From RGIG8775 sp045612185 (lineage in GTDB: Bacteria; Bacillota; Clostridia; Oscillospirales; CAG-272), in the NCBI GenBank assembly GCA_045612185.1, contig JAZKYO010000108.1:7504-71503 (forward strand): a stretch of DNA of 64,000 nt, written 5' to 3'. Position 1 is the stretch's first letter. Each line of letters begins with the position of its first letter. A program made the position numbers and the translations under genes. The notes beneath the pieces were generated by a model, which was not told the origin of the DNA, searched no databases, and was given only the letters and a program-made list of their open reading frames with translations. Of this stretch, positions 50,700-59,486 are shown one piece after another.

Positions 50700-52217
50700 A
50701 TGACAAAAACTCAAAAACTTTTATCACTTATTCTTGCGGCAATTATGCTGCTTTCCTGCCTTTCGGCATGCGGGGAACCCAAAGAACCTGTTGACACAGA
50801 CCCCACAGACTACACCGAAAAAACCTTTCAAACTTACTCGGAAAACGGAGACTATTTTTTCAATACTACCGAGATTTTGAACTTCACAGACCTTCCAACA
50901 AAAGATATTAAGGGTCTCAGGCTTACAAGTCTCAACTCAAAATTTACTTTTGCGGCGCAGTGCGAGGGTAAGGTAAAACTTTATATATGGACGGATTCGG
51001 TTTCCGCGCCCTATCGTGACGTCGCGGTTAAAATAACGGTTGACGGAGCAAACGAAAAAACCGAAAGATGGCTGTCAAGCGGCGGCAACGCGCTTATCGC
51101 CGAAGTCCAAAAAGGAAATCACACCTTTACAATCGAAAAGCTTTCGGGCGGTGCCAACCTTTACATAGGTGCGGTCACCCTTTGCGGTGAGCTGACCGAA
51201 GCGCCGAGAGTCAACGTCGAAAACGGCGTATTTGTAGAAGTGTTCAAGCCAGCGGGCGGTGACGACGAATTCTGCTCATTCAACGTTTACACCCAAACCA
51301 CGCATCCTTCAGGCGAGTATTACATCAGATACAATTTCGTGTACGAATATGATGATATAGACGAAACGCTTACTTGGGGTACCGGCTCCAACACCGGATC
51401 GAACCGAATGAACTACCGTATCAAGACCGCGCAGATAGTTAAGAAAACCGGCAACCCGGGATTCCTTAACATACACAACATCCTTCAATCCGGAGAAATT
51501 TCTCTTGCAATTAAAGAGCGCAACTTGGAAACAGGCAAAAACGCCGGTGATTTCGTAGGCGGTTTCCACGGAGACGAAAATCTTAAAAACGCCTCTCTTG
51601 TACTTGACGGAAACAAAGAAATAGATCTTTATCAGGGAGAAGCAGGATTCTACAACTGTTCCACCGTGGAATTCAAGCAATTCTCCACGATATGCCGTTG
51701 CCACACTCCGCTTGAGGCGGTAATGGACCACAACCAACACTATCTTATCGACACAAACGGAATAAGACTCGATCAGCAGGTCGTATGGCTTTCGGGTGAT
51801 TTCGCACCCACTCTTGACCAGACTTACCTTCAAATGTTCACGTTAGTAAGAACCAACCCCGACAAAACAGGTGATTTCCTTACAGACACCGTCACACTTC
51901 TTGATGAAAACGGCGGATTCCTTGCAAAATCAAAAGTTTCGGAAATCGACCCAGGTGAAAAGGAAGGAATAATCGCATTGCAAAGATCCGACGCAAGATA
52001 CGCCGAATATACGGGGGAGGAAAAAGGTATTTACGCAAAGGTAGGTTTCCAGTTCCCTGATTCAAACTGCACCATTCACACGGCGAGAATTTCGGTAAGA
52101 AAATACGGCGACAGCAAGTGGTATCCTTCATTCAAGGGTAAAACCGACACCCCAACCGTAGGCGAAGAGTGGAACGTATGCAGCTTCTACTACATTGACT
52201 ACAATCCCGCTGAATAA
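50700..52217 (+). CDS. Lipoprotein of an unrecognised family, paralogue of the gene at 53720-54814
   Basis: The 505-residue lipoprotein starts at ATG 50700; the lipobox is LSAC (C24). A beta-rich N-terminal module (about 40-175; FTFAAQCEGKVKLYIWTD) looks like a carbohydrate-binding fold. Residues about 178-505 match the cytoplasmic protein encoded at 53720-54814 in order: NYRIKTA (238-244), GDFVGGFHGDEN (283-294), H344-x-Q346-x-Y348-x-x-D351-T352, TYLQM (375-379) and YYIDYN (497-502). Conserved His, Asp, Glu and Gln suggest an enzyme, perhaps a glycan-active one, but I recognise no family. It has its own promoter and terminator and stands next to rhaA. Confidence 0.8.
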   Translation: MTKTQKLLSLILAAIMLLSCLSACGEPKEPVDTDPTDYTEKTFQTYSENGDYFFNTTEILNFTDLPTKDIKGLRLTSLNSKFTFAAQCEGKVKLYIWTDSVSAPYRDVAVKITVDGANEKTERWLSSGGNALIAEVQKGNHTFTIEKLSGGANLYIGAVTLCGELTEAPRVNVENGVFVEVFKPAGGDDEFCSFNVYTQTTHPSGEYYIRYNFVYEYDDIDETLTWGTGSNTGSNRMNYRIKTAQIVKKTGNPGFLNIHNILQSGEISLAIKERNLETGKNAGDFVGGFHGDENLKNASLVLDGNKEIDLYQGEAGFYNCSTVEFKQFSTICRCHTPLEAVMDHNQHYLIDTNGIRLDQQVVWLSGDFAPTLDQTYLQMFTLVRTNPDKTGDFLTDTVTLLDENGGFLAKSKVSEIDPGEKEGIIALQRSDARYAEYTGEEKGIYAKVGFQFPDSNCTIHTARISVRKYGDSKWYPSFKGKTDTPTVGEEWNVCSFYYIDYNPAE

Positions 52218-52221
52218 GCAA

Positions 52222-52250
52222 ACAGCCGCGCACCGCGCGGCTGTTTTTTT
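52222..52250 (+). terminator. Terminator after the unknown-family lipoprotein gene
   Basis: The 10-bp stem ACAGCCGCGC with GCGCGGCTGT has an ACC loop and is followed by a T-run. Confidence 0.92.
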
Positions 52251-52361
52251 GAAAACCACATCAAAATATTGGCTTTGTAAGAAAAACGGACTTACAATTT
52301 TGTTTTTAAAAAAATCTTTGCTTTTAAGGGTTGTTTAAGCGGAAATCTTTTGTAAAAAGTA

Positions 52362-52390
52362 TTGCATTTTGAGAAAATTTATTGTATAAT
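52362..52390 (+). promoter_or_regulatory. Sigma-A promoter of rhaA
   Basis: TTGCAT (52362-52367) and TATAAT (52385-52390) have a 17-bp spacer, 37 bp before the rhaA start. Confidence 0.7.
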
Positions 52391-52427
52391 GATGTTGTAA
52401 AATTTTAGTTCAATAAGGAGAAATGTT

Positions 52428-53678
52428 ATGCAAAATATGTATTCTTACGCTCGCGAAAAGTATGCTGCTATCGGAGTTGATACCGAGGCGGCTATCGCAA
52501 AGCTTTCTTCCATGCCCATTTCGCTTCACTGCTGGCAGGGCGACGACATAAAAGGCTTTGATAACAAGAGCGAGCTTTCAGGCGGTATTCAGACCACAGG
52601 TAATTATCCCGGCGCAGCACGCAATCCCGAAGAGCTTCTTGCCGACCTTGACAAGGCGTTTTCTCTTATGCCCGGAAAGCAGAGACTTAACATTCACGCT
52701 TGCTACCCCATCTTCGCTGAAGGCGAGTGGGCTGACAGAGACGCGCTTGAACCCAAGCACTTCGCTAAATGGGTAGAGTTTGCAAAGGAAAGAGGACTTG
52801 GACTTGACTTTAACCCCTCTTACTTCTCTCACCCCCTCGCGGCTGACGGTCTTACACTTTCTCACCCCGATGAAAAAATCAGAAAATTCTGGATAAGACA
52901 CGGTATTGCTTGTATCAGAATTTCCGAGTATTTCGCAAAAGAAACAGGAACGCCCTGTCTCATGAACATTTGGATTCCCGACGGATACAAAGATATTCCC
53001 GCTGACAGACTTGGTCCAAGAAAGAGATTTGCCGAGTCGCTTGACGAAATTCTCGCTTGCGGTTACGACAAAAATCTCGTTTACGTAGCTCTGGAGTCCA
53101 AGGTTTTCGGAATTGGCGTTGAGTCTTATACCGTCGGATCTGCTGAATTTGGCTTGAACTATGCCGCTTCCCGCGGAATTATGAGCCTTATGGACAACGG
53201 ACACTATCACCCCACCGAGGTGGTTTCCGACAAGCTTTCTTCTATGCTTCTCTTCAACGAGAAGGTAGCGCTTCACGTAACCCGCGCTGTTCGTTGGGAC
53301 AGTGACCACGTTGTTCTTCTTGACGATGAAACAAAGGAAATCGCCAACGAGATAGTTCGCAACGACGCTTGTGACCGCGTACTTATCGCGCTTGACTACT
53401 TTGACGCGAGCATCAACCGTCTTTCGGCTTGGATTGTTGGTATGAGAAACATGCAAAAGGCGCTTCTCTGCGCTCTTCTTACACCTCACGCTTGCTACAC
53501 AAAGATGCAGGACGAGGGCAACACCACCGAGCTTATGGCTAAGCGCGAGGAGCTTAAGAGCTATCCTTGGGGCGAGGTCTGGGCAGAGTTCTGCCGCAGA
53601 AACGGCGTTATCGAGGACGAAAAGTGGTTCGACGAGATTAAGACCTACGAAAAAGAGGTTCTTTCCAAGAGAGTTTAA
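52428..53678 (+). CDS. rhaA: L-rhamnose isomerase
   Basis: The 416-residue isomerase converts L-rhamnose to L-rhamnulose. The start YAAIGVDTEAAIAKLSSMPISLHCWQGDDIKGFD is the RhaA pattern. LDFNPSYFSHP, NIWIPDGYKDIPADRLGPRKRFAESLDEI and LALHVTRAVRWDSDHV-like stretches contain the metal-site residues. rhaB, rhaD and rhaM are absent here, so the rest of the pathway must be encoded elsewhere. It is a single-gene unit with its own promoter and a terminator shared with the convergent unknown gene. It is flanked on both sides by members of the same unknown family. Confidence 0.96.
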   Translation: MQNMYSYAREKYAAIGVDTEAAIAKLSSMPISLHCWQGDDIKGFDNKSELSGGIQTTGNYPGAARNPEELLADLDKAFSLMPGKQRLNIHACYPIFAEGEWADRDALEPKHFAKWVEFAKERGLGLDFNPSYFSHPLAADGLTLSHPDEKIRKFWIRHGIACIRISEYFAKETGTPCLMNIWIPDGYKDIPADRLGPRKRFAESLDEILACGYDKNLVYVALESKVFGIGVESYTVGSAEFGLNYAASRGIMSLMDNGHYHPTEVVSDKLSSMLLFNEKVALHVTRAVRWDSDHVVLLDDETKEIANEIVRNDACDRVLIALDYFDASINRLSAWIVGMRNMQKALLCALLTPHACYTKMQDEGNTTELMAKREELKSYPWGEVWAEFCRRNGVIEDEKWFDEIKTYEKEVLSKRV

Positions 53679-53687
53679 ACCTACATA

Positions 53688-53717
53688 AAAACGGCTGTCC
53701 GTTTGGACAGCCGTTTT
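53688..53717. terminator. Bidirectional terminator between rhaA and the unknown gene
   Basis: A 13-bp stem, AAAACGGCTGTCC with GGACAGCCGTTTT, has the loop GTTT. Confidence 0.92.
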
Positions 53718-53719
53718 CT

Positions 53720-54814
53720 TTATCTTTCTGAATTATAGTCGATGTAATAGAGCAAGTCAAGATCCCACTCGTCGCCGTATTTGGGCTGTGACGTGGAATT
53801 CTTGGATTTGAAGGTGCAGTACCATTTATTGTCACCATGGGTTCTTATCATGATTTTTGCCGACTGACATTCTGCCGAGTCGTTCAGAATTTTGAAGCCG
53901 ACAAGACCGTAAACGCCCATATCACCGTTATACTCAACGGTGCGGTTTATCTTCTCGGTTTCAACACCTGCCCAACCGAAATCACCCGAATTATAGTTCG
54001 AGGTATTAGCCTCATTTACAAGCTTTCCGCTTTCATCAAAGAACTTGAGATTATCGCAAATTCTTCCATCCTTTACGCCGTTATTAACGCGCCAGAAGGT
54101 ACACATCTGCAAATATGTTCCATCATTATCAAGTGCGTATTTGCCGCCATCCTCATAATCAAAGGTAACAAATTTAGCCTTTTGTCTATTGTGAACGCCA
54201 AAGGTATCAAATGTATAGCTTTGGCTATGCTCGATAATATTAACACCGGGAGTGTTGCAACGGTTTATAAACGTAGTTTGCTCAAAGGTTGCAACGTCAC
54301 CGATATATTCCTTTTCCTCTTTTCCGTCGAGGGAAATCTCTACACCGTCAACGGTCAGTCTGACCATAGGCTTTCCGTCTGTGTATTTGATATTTTCGTC
54401 ACCGTGGAAACCGCCTACGAAATCCCCTGCTCTGGCGCTTCTGTCAGCGAACATTTCCTTTGCCGCCATAGATATTTCGCCCTGTTGGAGAACGTCGCAA
54501 ATCTTATCGTATCCATTTCCGTTCCATTTGCAAACGCACGCGGTTTTTATGCGGTAATTGCTTCTGTTAAAGCCTCCGTTTGAGCCGTTGTACCAAGTAA
54601 GCGGAACGGCTTCATCTCCTTTGCCCCAAATCTCTCCGATAGCATTTTTTTCATAAATCAAGCAGTATTTAACGTAGCAACAGCCGCTTTTATCCGACGA
54701 TTTTACATATACGTCGAAGCTACCGAAGTCCTGTCCCTCCTGTGCTTTATGTAAAACCACCCTAATTGCCGATTTCTTTGCCGTAAGTTCTGTTCTTACT
54801 GAATATTCCTTCAT
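53720..54814 (-). CDS. Cytoplasmic protein of an unrecognised family, paralogue of the lipoprotein at 50700-52217
   Basis: The start is ATG 54812-54814, 7 nt from GGAG; the ATG six bases upstream is too close to it. The product has 364 residues and no signal peptide. It aligns over nearly its whole length with the C-terminal two thirds of the lipoprotein: NYRIKTA (86-92), GDFVGGFHGDEN (130-141; H137, D139, E140), H196-x-Q198-x-Y200-x-x-D203-T204, TYLQM (233-237) and YYIDYN (356-361). It is convergent with rhaA. A role in handling rhamnose-containing glycans is inferred only from position. Loss of the signal suggests action on an imported product. Confidence 0.8.
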   Translation of the reverse strand: MKEYSVRTELTAKKSAIRVVLHKAQEGQDFGSFDVYVKSSDKSGCCYVKYCLIYEKNAIGEIWGKGDEAVPLTWYNGSNGGFNRSNYRIKTACVCKWNGNGYDKICDVLQQGEISMAAKEMFADRSARAGDFVGGFHGDENIKYTDGKPMVRLTVDGVEISLDGKEEKEYIGDVATFEQTTFINRCNTPGVNIIEHSQSYTFDTFGVHNRQKAKFVTFDYEDGGKYALDNDGTYLQMCTFWRVNNGVKDGRICDNLKFFDESGKLVNEANTSNYNSGDFGWAGVETEKINRTVEYNGDMGVYGLVGFKILNDSAECQSAKIMIRTHGDNKWYCTFKSKNSTSQPKYGDEWDLDLLYYIDYNSER

Positions 54815-54826
54815 AGTCATTCTCCT

Positions 54827-54851
54827 AAAATGCCCCGACCGAGGTCGGGGC
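54827..54851 (-). terminator. Terminator of the nfeD-SPFH operon
   Basis: The stem GCCCCGACC (54832-54840) with GGTCGGGGC (54843-54851) is followed on the minus strand by ATTTT. It borders the ribosome site of the unknown-family gene, so that gene's own promoter position is unclear. Confidence 0.8.
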
Positions 54852-54859
54852 TTATTTTG

Positions 54860-55831
54860 TTATTTTGTTTCTTTGGTTTCTTTTGCGATTTCGGTCAAGC
54901 CCGTTACCAAGCCCGCGAGAGACTGTATCTCTGAGGGAATGATGATCTTGGTCGCCTTTCCGTCTGCAGCCTTAGCGAAGGCTTCAAGGCTCTTTATCAT
55001 AATAACCGCCTGCGAGGGATCAGCCTCATTTATCATTCTGATACCAGCCGCGTTAGCTTCCTGCACCTTAAGAATAGCTTCTGCCTCACCTTCAGCCTCG
55101 CGGATAGTTGCTTCTCTTACAGCCTCTGCCTTAAGAATAGCCGCCTGCTTTTCAGCCTCAGCTTCAAGAATCATGGACTGCTTACGGCCTTCGGCTACGA
55201 GGATAGCCGAGTTTCTTTCACCCTCAGCACGAAGGATAGACTCGCGGCGCTCACGCTCAGCCTTCATCTGCTTTTCCATCGCATCCTGAATTTCCTTGGG
55301 GGGAATAATATTTTTAAGCTCAACGCGAGTTACCTTAATTCCCCAAGAGTCGGTTGCTTCGTCAAGAATAGCACGCATCTTGGTGTTAATTATGTCTCTT
55401 GACGTAAGCGTTCCGTCAAGCTCAAGCTCACCAATAATGTTACGAAGTGTGGTAGAAGTAAGATTCTCAATAGCCGCCATGGGATTTGCATGTCCGTAAG
55501 CAAAGAGCTTACAGTCGGTAATCTGATAGAACACCACGGTATCTATCTGCATACGCACGTTATCTCGGGTAATAACCGGCTGAGGCGGGAAATCAACAAC
55601 CTGCTCCATAAGGTTTATCTTAAGAGCTACTCTTTCAAAGAAAGGTATTTTAAGGTGGAAACCGGTCTTCCACGTATCGTGATAAGTTCCGAGTCTTTCA
55701 ACTACGTAAGCTCTCGCCTGCGGAACAATGTTAATGCAGGAAACGAGAATAGCCAACGCGATAACAACCATCACTCCGATACCGAAAATAACCGGAGATG
55801 CCGCAAGGGGCGCCAATAATGCAAGTTTCAT
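54860..55831 (-). CDS. SPFH/Band 7 membrane scaffold protein (stomatin/QmcA type)
   Basis: This 323-residue protein has one N-terminal span (about 12-35) and an SPFH domain (about 40-200; ARAYVVERLGTYHDTWKTGFHLKIPFFERVALKINLMEQVVDFPPQPVITRDNV). A long Ala/Glu-rich coiled coil follows (about 195-285; KAEAVREATIREAEGEAEAILK). It is the stomatin type that organises membrane microdomains. It lies 24 bp after the nfeD gene, the classic nfeD-SPFH operon in which the NfeD C-terminal OB fold partners with the SPFH protein. It is followed by a terminator. Confidence 0.95.
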   Translation of the reverse strand: MKLALLAPLAASPVIFGIGVMVVIALAILVSCINIVPQARAYVVERLGTYHDTWKTGFHLKIPFFERVALKINLMEQVVDFPPQPVITRDNVRMQIDTVVFYQITDCKLFAYGHANPMAAIENLTSTTLRNIIGELELDGTLTSRDIINTKMRAILDEATDSWGIKVTRVELKNIIPPKEIQDAMEKQMKAERERRESILRAEGERNSAILVAEGRKQSMILEAEAEKQAAILKAEAVREATIREAEGEAEAILKVQEANAAGIRMINEADPSQAVIMIKSLEAFAKAADGKATKIIIPSEIQSLAGLVTGLTEIAKETKETK

Positions 55832-55855
55832 AAAAACTCCTCCTGAAATAAAATT

Positions 55856-56290
55856 TTATTTTTTGCGGCAAATAAGCTTAACGCCCGACACCGCAGTAAT
55901 TTCAACAATAGCTCCGTCCTCGATAGGCTCTCCGTCCTCTGAACGTGCGCTCCAATATTTTCCGTCAACCTTTACGCATCCATCACCGCTTACATTGTCG
56001 ATTTTCTCAACAACCACGGCGCTTGATCCTACAACAAGATCCAAATTGGTTGCTTTGGTCTTATCATTTGACAGTTTCTTTTTGAAAAAGAGCTGAGACA
56101 TTATGATAAGTACAACGGACAATACGAAGAATATAAGCACCTGAACCCAAATCTCAAGCTGTAAAGACGCAAAAATCATACCCAACACTGCGCCGGGAAC
56201 AAACCAGATTGATACCAACGCGGTAGTTGCGCCTTCGCACACAAGAGCGAGAACAATAACGGCCAGCCACACCCAAATCATAACCTCCAT
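55856..56290 (-). CDS. NfeD family membrane protein
   Basis: The start is ATG 56288-56290, 7 nt from GGGAGG; the frame is open one codon into that site. The 144-residue product has three close spans (about 2-75; IWVWLAVIVLALVCEGATTALVSIWFVPGAVLGMIFA) and a C-terminal OB fold (about 88-144; DLVVGSSAVVVEKIDNVSGDGCVKVDGKYWSARSEDGEPIEDG). It lacks the N-terminal ClpP-like protease of long NfeD proteins, so it is the short type paired with stomatin-like proteins. It is first in the two-gene operon. Confidence 0.93.
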   Translation of the reverse strand: MEVMIWVWLAVIVLALVCEGATTALVSIWFVPGAVLGMIFASLQLEIWVQVLIFFVLSVVLIIMSQLFFKKKLSNDKTKATNLDLVVGSSAVVVEKIDNVSGDGCVKVDGKYWSARSEDGEPIEDGAIVEITAVSGVKLICRKK

Positions 56291-56510
56291 AAGTATACCT
56301 CCCAATTCGATTAGGCTCTCCGTTTCCGGCTAAAAACGGAGGCAAGACGCCACACATCAAAAAACTCTCCGCGCCTTTAATTAATTATACCATACAGACT
56401 CAGAGTTGTCAACAAAAAGTATATTAATTTAATGTAAACATAACCGTTTTTTCAAGCAAGAAAAAGTGCTTTTGGGTGGCTGCTTCAAGTGTACTTCAAA
56501 TTACCGCAAA

Positions 56511-56561
56511 TGTCAAGCAAATATTACTTGACACTGTCAAGCACAGCTTGCGAAGCAAGAA
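56511..56561. repeat. Cluster of TGTCAAG motifs and a small hairpin in a 467-bp gap
   Basis: TGTCAAG (56511-56517), CTTGACA (56527-56533) and TGTCAAG (56535-56541) give two alternative pairings: a 7-bp palindrome around 56534 or a wider arm pair with a 9-bp spacer. A CTTGC-GAA-GCAAG hairpin follows. The remainder of the gap holds no gene, apart from the promoter at 56676-56704. Confidence 0.4.
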
Positions 56562-56675
56562 ATAACAATGTTTTACGGTGCTTTTTCCGAGCATTTTTCA
56601 GCCCACCGCACACGCTTAACATCAAAATAAATAATTTTCTTCTTTCAAGTTGTCGAAAATTTTACATTTCAACTA

Positions 56676-56704
56676 TTGTATAATGTAGAAAAGTATGTTA
56701 TAAT
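56676..56704 (+). promoter_or_regulatory. Sigma-A promoter of the apgM-lepB-rbgA run
   Basis: TTGTAT (56676-56681) and TATAAT (56699-56704) have a 17-bp spacer, 53 bp upstream of the ApgM start. Confidence 0.6.
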
Positions 56705-56757
56705 AATATGTCAAAGTATAATCTGTTATACAATAACGCGAAAGAAAGGTGACTTAA

Positions 56758-57966
56758 ATGAAATATCTCGTTCTTATTCCCGACGGAATGGCAGATGAAA
56801 AAATAGAGGCATTGGGTAACGTTACACCAATGCAAAAAGCAAACAAACCCTGCATGGACGCTTTGGCGAAGCACTCGCTTGTGGGTACTGTTTCCAACGT
56901 CCCCCAAGGTATGGTGCCCGAAAGCGACACAGCCAACATGGCTATTCTATCCTTCGACCCCAAGATTTTTTCAAAAGGTCGTTCCCCTCTTGAAGCCATG
57001 AGCATGGGACTTGAAATGACCCCCACGCAGACGGCATACAGATGCAACGTGGTAACACTCACCGAGGGCGGTGAGTACGAGGACAAGATAATCCTCGACC
57101 ACTCGGCTGACGAGATCACCACGTCAGAGGCTGACGAGCTTATCAAAACTCTTGATAAGGAGCTTGGCACGGATTACAGAAGATTTTACACGGGTGTCAG
57201 CTACCGACACTGCATACTCTGGGAAAACGGTGACGACAAGTACAACTTTATGCGCCCTCACGATATCCTCGGAAAGCGAATTGGAGAGTATCTTCCTAAA
57301 TCAGAAAACGGAGGCGCTGAGTTCCTTGAGATAATGAAAAAGAGCTATGATATTCTCAACAACCACCCCGTCAACGAGGCACGTCGCGCTCGCGGACTCA
57401 AGCCCGCAAACTCGATTTGGCTCTGGAGTCCCGGAAAGAAGCCGCAGCTTCCCTCTTTCGCTGACAAGTGGGGACTTAAAGGCGCCGTTATTTCCGCAGT
57501 TGACCTTATAAAAGGCATTGGTATTTGCGCGGGCATGAAATCCTTTGACGTAGAGGGCGCAACGGGTAATGTTCACACCAACTACGAGGGCAAGGCACAG
57601 GCGGCGATTGATGCGTTTAAGGATGGCTACGAATACGTTTACGTCCACGTTGAAGGTCCCGACGAGTGCGGTCACCGTGCAGAGCTTGAAAACAAGGTGC
57701 TTTCGGTTGAACTTATCGACAAAAAAATTCTCGCCCCCGTATATGAATATCTCACGGGTTGCGGCGAGGACTTCAAGATTATGATTCTTCCCGATCACCC
57801 CACACCTATTCGTATAAGAACCCATTCCATAGACCCCGTTCCGTTTATGATATACGATTCACGCAAGGGTGGGGACGGCGTAGAGCAGTTCTGCGAAGAA
57901 AGTGCTGAATCAAAGAAATATTACATAGAAAACGGATACACACTCATGGATATTCTTGTTAAATAA
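56758..57966 (+). CDS. apgM: ApgM-type cofactor-independent phosphoglycerate mutase, or related homoserine kinase
   Basis: The 402-residue alkaline-phosphatase-superfamily enzyme begins MKYLVLIPDGMADEKIEALGN (metal-binding Asp) and continues with VPQGMVPESDTANMAILSFDP (S56-D57), then HVEGPDECGHRAELENKV and ILPDHPTPIRIRTHSIDPVPF with late metal ligands. These fit archaeal-type ApgM. A subgroup has been proposed to act as homoserine kinase. thrC is 3.5 kb downstream on the same strand and no thrB is visible, so this alternative is open. It has its own promoter and a ribosome site AAAGGTGA. Confidence 0.85.
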   Translation: MKYLVLIPDGMADEKIEALGNVTPMQKANKPCMDALAKHSLVGTVSNVPQGMVPESDTANMAILSFDPKIFSKGRSPLEAMSMGLEMTPTQTAYRCNVVTLTEGGEYEDKIILDHSADEITTSEADELIKTLDKELGTDYRRFYTGVSYRHCILWENGDDKYNFMRPHDILGKRIGEYLPKSENGGAEFLEIMKKSYDILNNHPVNEARRARGLKPANSIWLWSPGKKPQLPSFADKWGLKGAVISAVDLIKGIGICAGMKSFDVEGATGNVHTNYEGKAQAAIDAFKDGYEYVYVHVEGPDECGHRAELENKVLSVELIDKKILAPVYEYLTGCGEDFKIMILPDHPTPIRIRTHSIDPVPFMIYDSRKGGDGVEQFCEESAESKKYYIENGYTLMDILVK

Positions 57967-57984
57967 ATCTCTAAGGGTTTGAAC

Positions 57985-58572
57985 ATGAACAACGAAACAA
58001 TCACAAAAAAATCAAACGGAATCTTATCTGCTGTTTTTGACATATTTGAGCTTTTCGTCATTGCAATTTGCATCGTCATCCTGTTTTTCACGTTTGGCGC
58101 AAGGCTTTGCAGGGTTAACGGAGACTCTATGCTTCAAACGCTTCACCACTCCGAAATGCTTGTGGTTTCTGACTTTGCTTACACGCCAAAGCAGGGGGAC
58201 ATAGTTGTCTTTCATCAGACACACGAAACCAACGCGCGTCTTAACGAGCCTATTGTAAAGCGTGTTATTGCCACCGAGGGGCAGCACGTGTATATTGATT
58301 TTGCAACAGCAGAGGTTTACGTGTCAGATGACGATGCGTTTGACGAGTCGGACATAATTGAAGAAGATTATGATTATATCGACAACTCGCAAGGGGTTAT
58401 CACGGAGCCGTACTACGCCCGTAACAAGACTTACGTTGTTCCCGATGGTTGTGTTTTCGTTCTCGGAGACAACCGAAACAATTCGCTTGACAGCCGCAGT
58501 TACGAAATTGGAATGGTGGATGAAAGGCGTATTCTCGGAAGAGTTATATTCAAACTTCCAACTCTAAAATAA
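57985..58572 (+). CDS. lepB: Signal peptidase I
   Basis: The 195-residue membrane protease starts at ATG 57985 (AAGGG 7 nt upstream); TTG 57979 is the alternative. One span covers about residues 14-38. The catalytic serine is S48 in RVNGDSMLQTL and the lysine is K92 in PIVKRVIATEGQ. The C-terminal GDNRNNSLDSRSYEIG is box E. It cleaves Sec signal peptides outside the membrane. It lies 18 bp after the ApgM gene and 17 bp before rbgA. Confidence 0.95.
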   Translation: MNNETITKKSNGILSAVFDIFELFVIAICIVILFFTFGARLCRVNGDSMLQTLHHSEMLVVSDFAYTPKQGDIVVFHQTHETNARLNEPIVKRVIATEGQHVYIDFATAEVYVSDDDAFDESDIIEEDYDYIDNSQGVITEPYYARNKTYVVPDGCVFVLGDNRNNSLDSRSYEIGMVDERRILGRVIFKLPTLK

Positions 58573-58589
58573 ACATCAAGGAGGACGTT

Positions 58590-59486
58590 ATGCCTTCGGA
58601 AAACATACAGTGGTTTCCCGGTCATATGGCGAAAACCCGCCGTCTTATAACCGAAAATCTCAAAAACGTAGACATTGTAATAGAAATTCTTGACGCGCGT
58701 ATTCCGTACAGCTCAAGAAATCCCGAAATCAACAGACTTACTGCGCAAAAGCCGCGCTTGGTTCTTTTGAACAAGGCATCTCTTGCCGACCCAAAACAAA
58801 CCGAATATTGGTGTAGGCGGCTTTCGGGGGAAAACGTGCTTTGTATAGCCACCGACTGTATTGGCGGAAACGGTATTCAAAAAATAATGCCTGCTGTCCG
58901 AGAAATTCTTGCAGACAAGCTTGAACGCTATGAAAACAAGGGTATGACTCGTAGGCTAAAGGCTATGGTGTTGGGCATTCCCAACGTAGGTAAGTCGTCA
59001 CTTATCAACAAAATCTCGGGCAACGGCAAGGCAAAGGTTGAAAACCGCCCCGGAGTTACGCTTAACAAACAGTGGTTCTCTACAGGAATCGGGCTTGATA
59101 TCATGGATATGCCCGGTATTCTTTGGCCCAAGTTTGACAACAGGAAGGTTGGAGAAAACCTTGCGATTACCGGTGCTATCAAGGACGCAGTGGTTGACAT
59201 TGAGGCTCTCGCAGTTACGCTGTGCGGACGCCTCAGACAGCTTTACCCAGAGCTTCTTTGCGCCCGCTACAAGCTTGACAGCATCGAAAATTACGACGAT
59301 CTTGACGATTACGACCTTTTCTGCCTTATAGGAAAAAAGCGCGGATTTCTCGTATCGGGCGGCGATATAAACACAGAGAGAACGGCAAACATGCTTCTTG
59401 ATGAGTTCCGTTCAGCAAAAATCGGACGGATAACTCTTGACGGAATCTTTATAAAATACGACAACGTGGAGGACGAAAATGCTTGA
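58590..59486 (+). CDS. rbgA: Ribosome biogenesis GTPase RbgA (YlqF)
   Basis: The 298-residue circularly permuted GTPase starts SENIQWFPGHMAKTRRLI, the RbgA hallmark. The G4 motif (LLNKASLAD, about 68-76) comes before G1 (GIPNVGKSSLIN, about 129-140) and G3 (DMPGILWP, about 171-178). A C-terminal domain contacts the 50S subunit in late assembly. It overlaps rnhB by 8 bp. The order lepB-rbgA-rnhB-yraN is standard in Firmicutes. Confidence 0.97.
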   Translation: MPSENIQWFPGHMAKTRRLITENLKNVDIVIEILDARIPYSSRNPEINRLTAQKPRLVLLNKASLADPKQTEYWCRRLSGENVLCIATDCIGGNGIQKIMPAVREILADKLERYENKGMTRRLKAMVLGIPNVGKSSLINKISGNGKAKVENRPGVTLNKQWFSTGIGLDIMDMPGILWPKFDNRKVGENLAITGAIKDAVVDIEALAVTLCGRLRQLYPELLCARYKLDSIENYDDLDDYDLFCLIGKKRGFLVSGGDINTERTANMLLDEFRSAKIGRITLDGIFIKYDNVEDENA

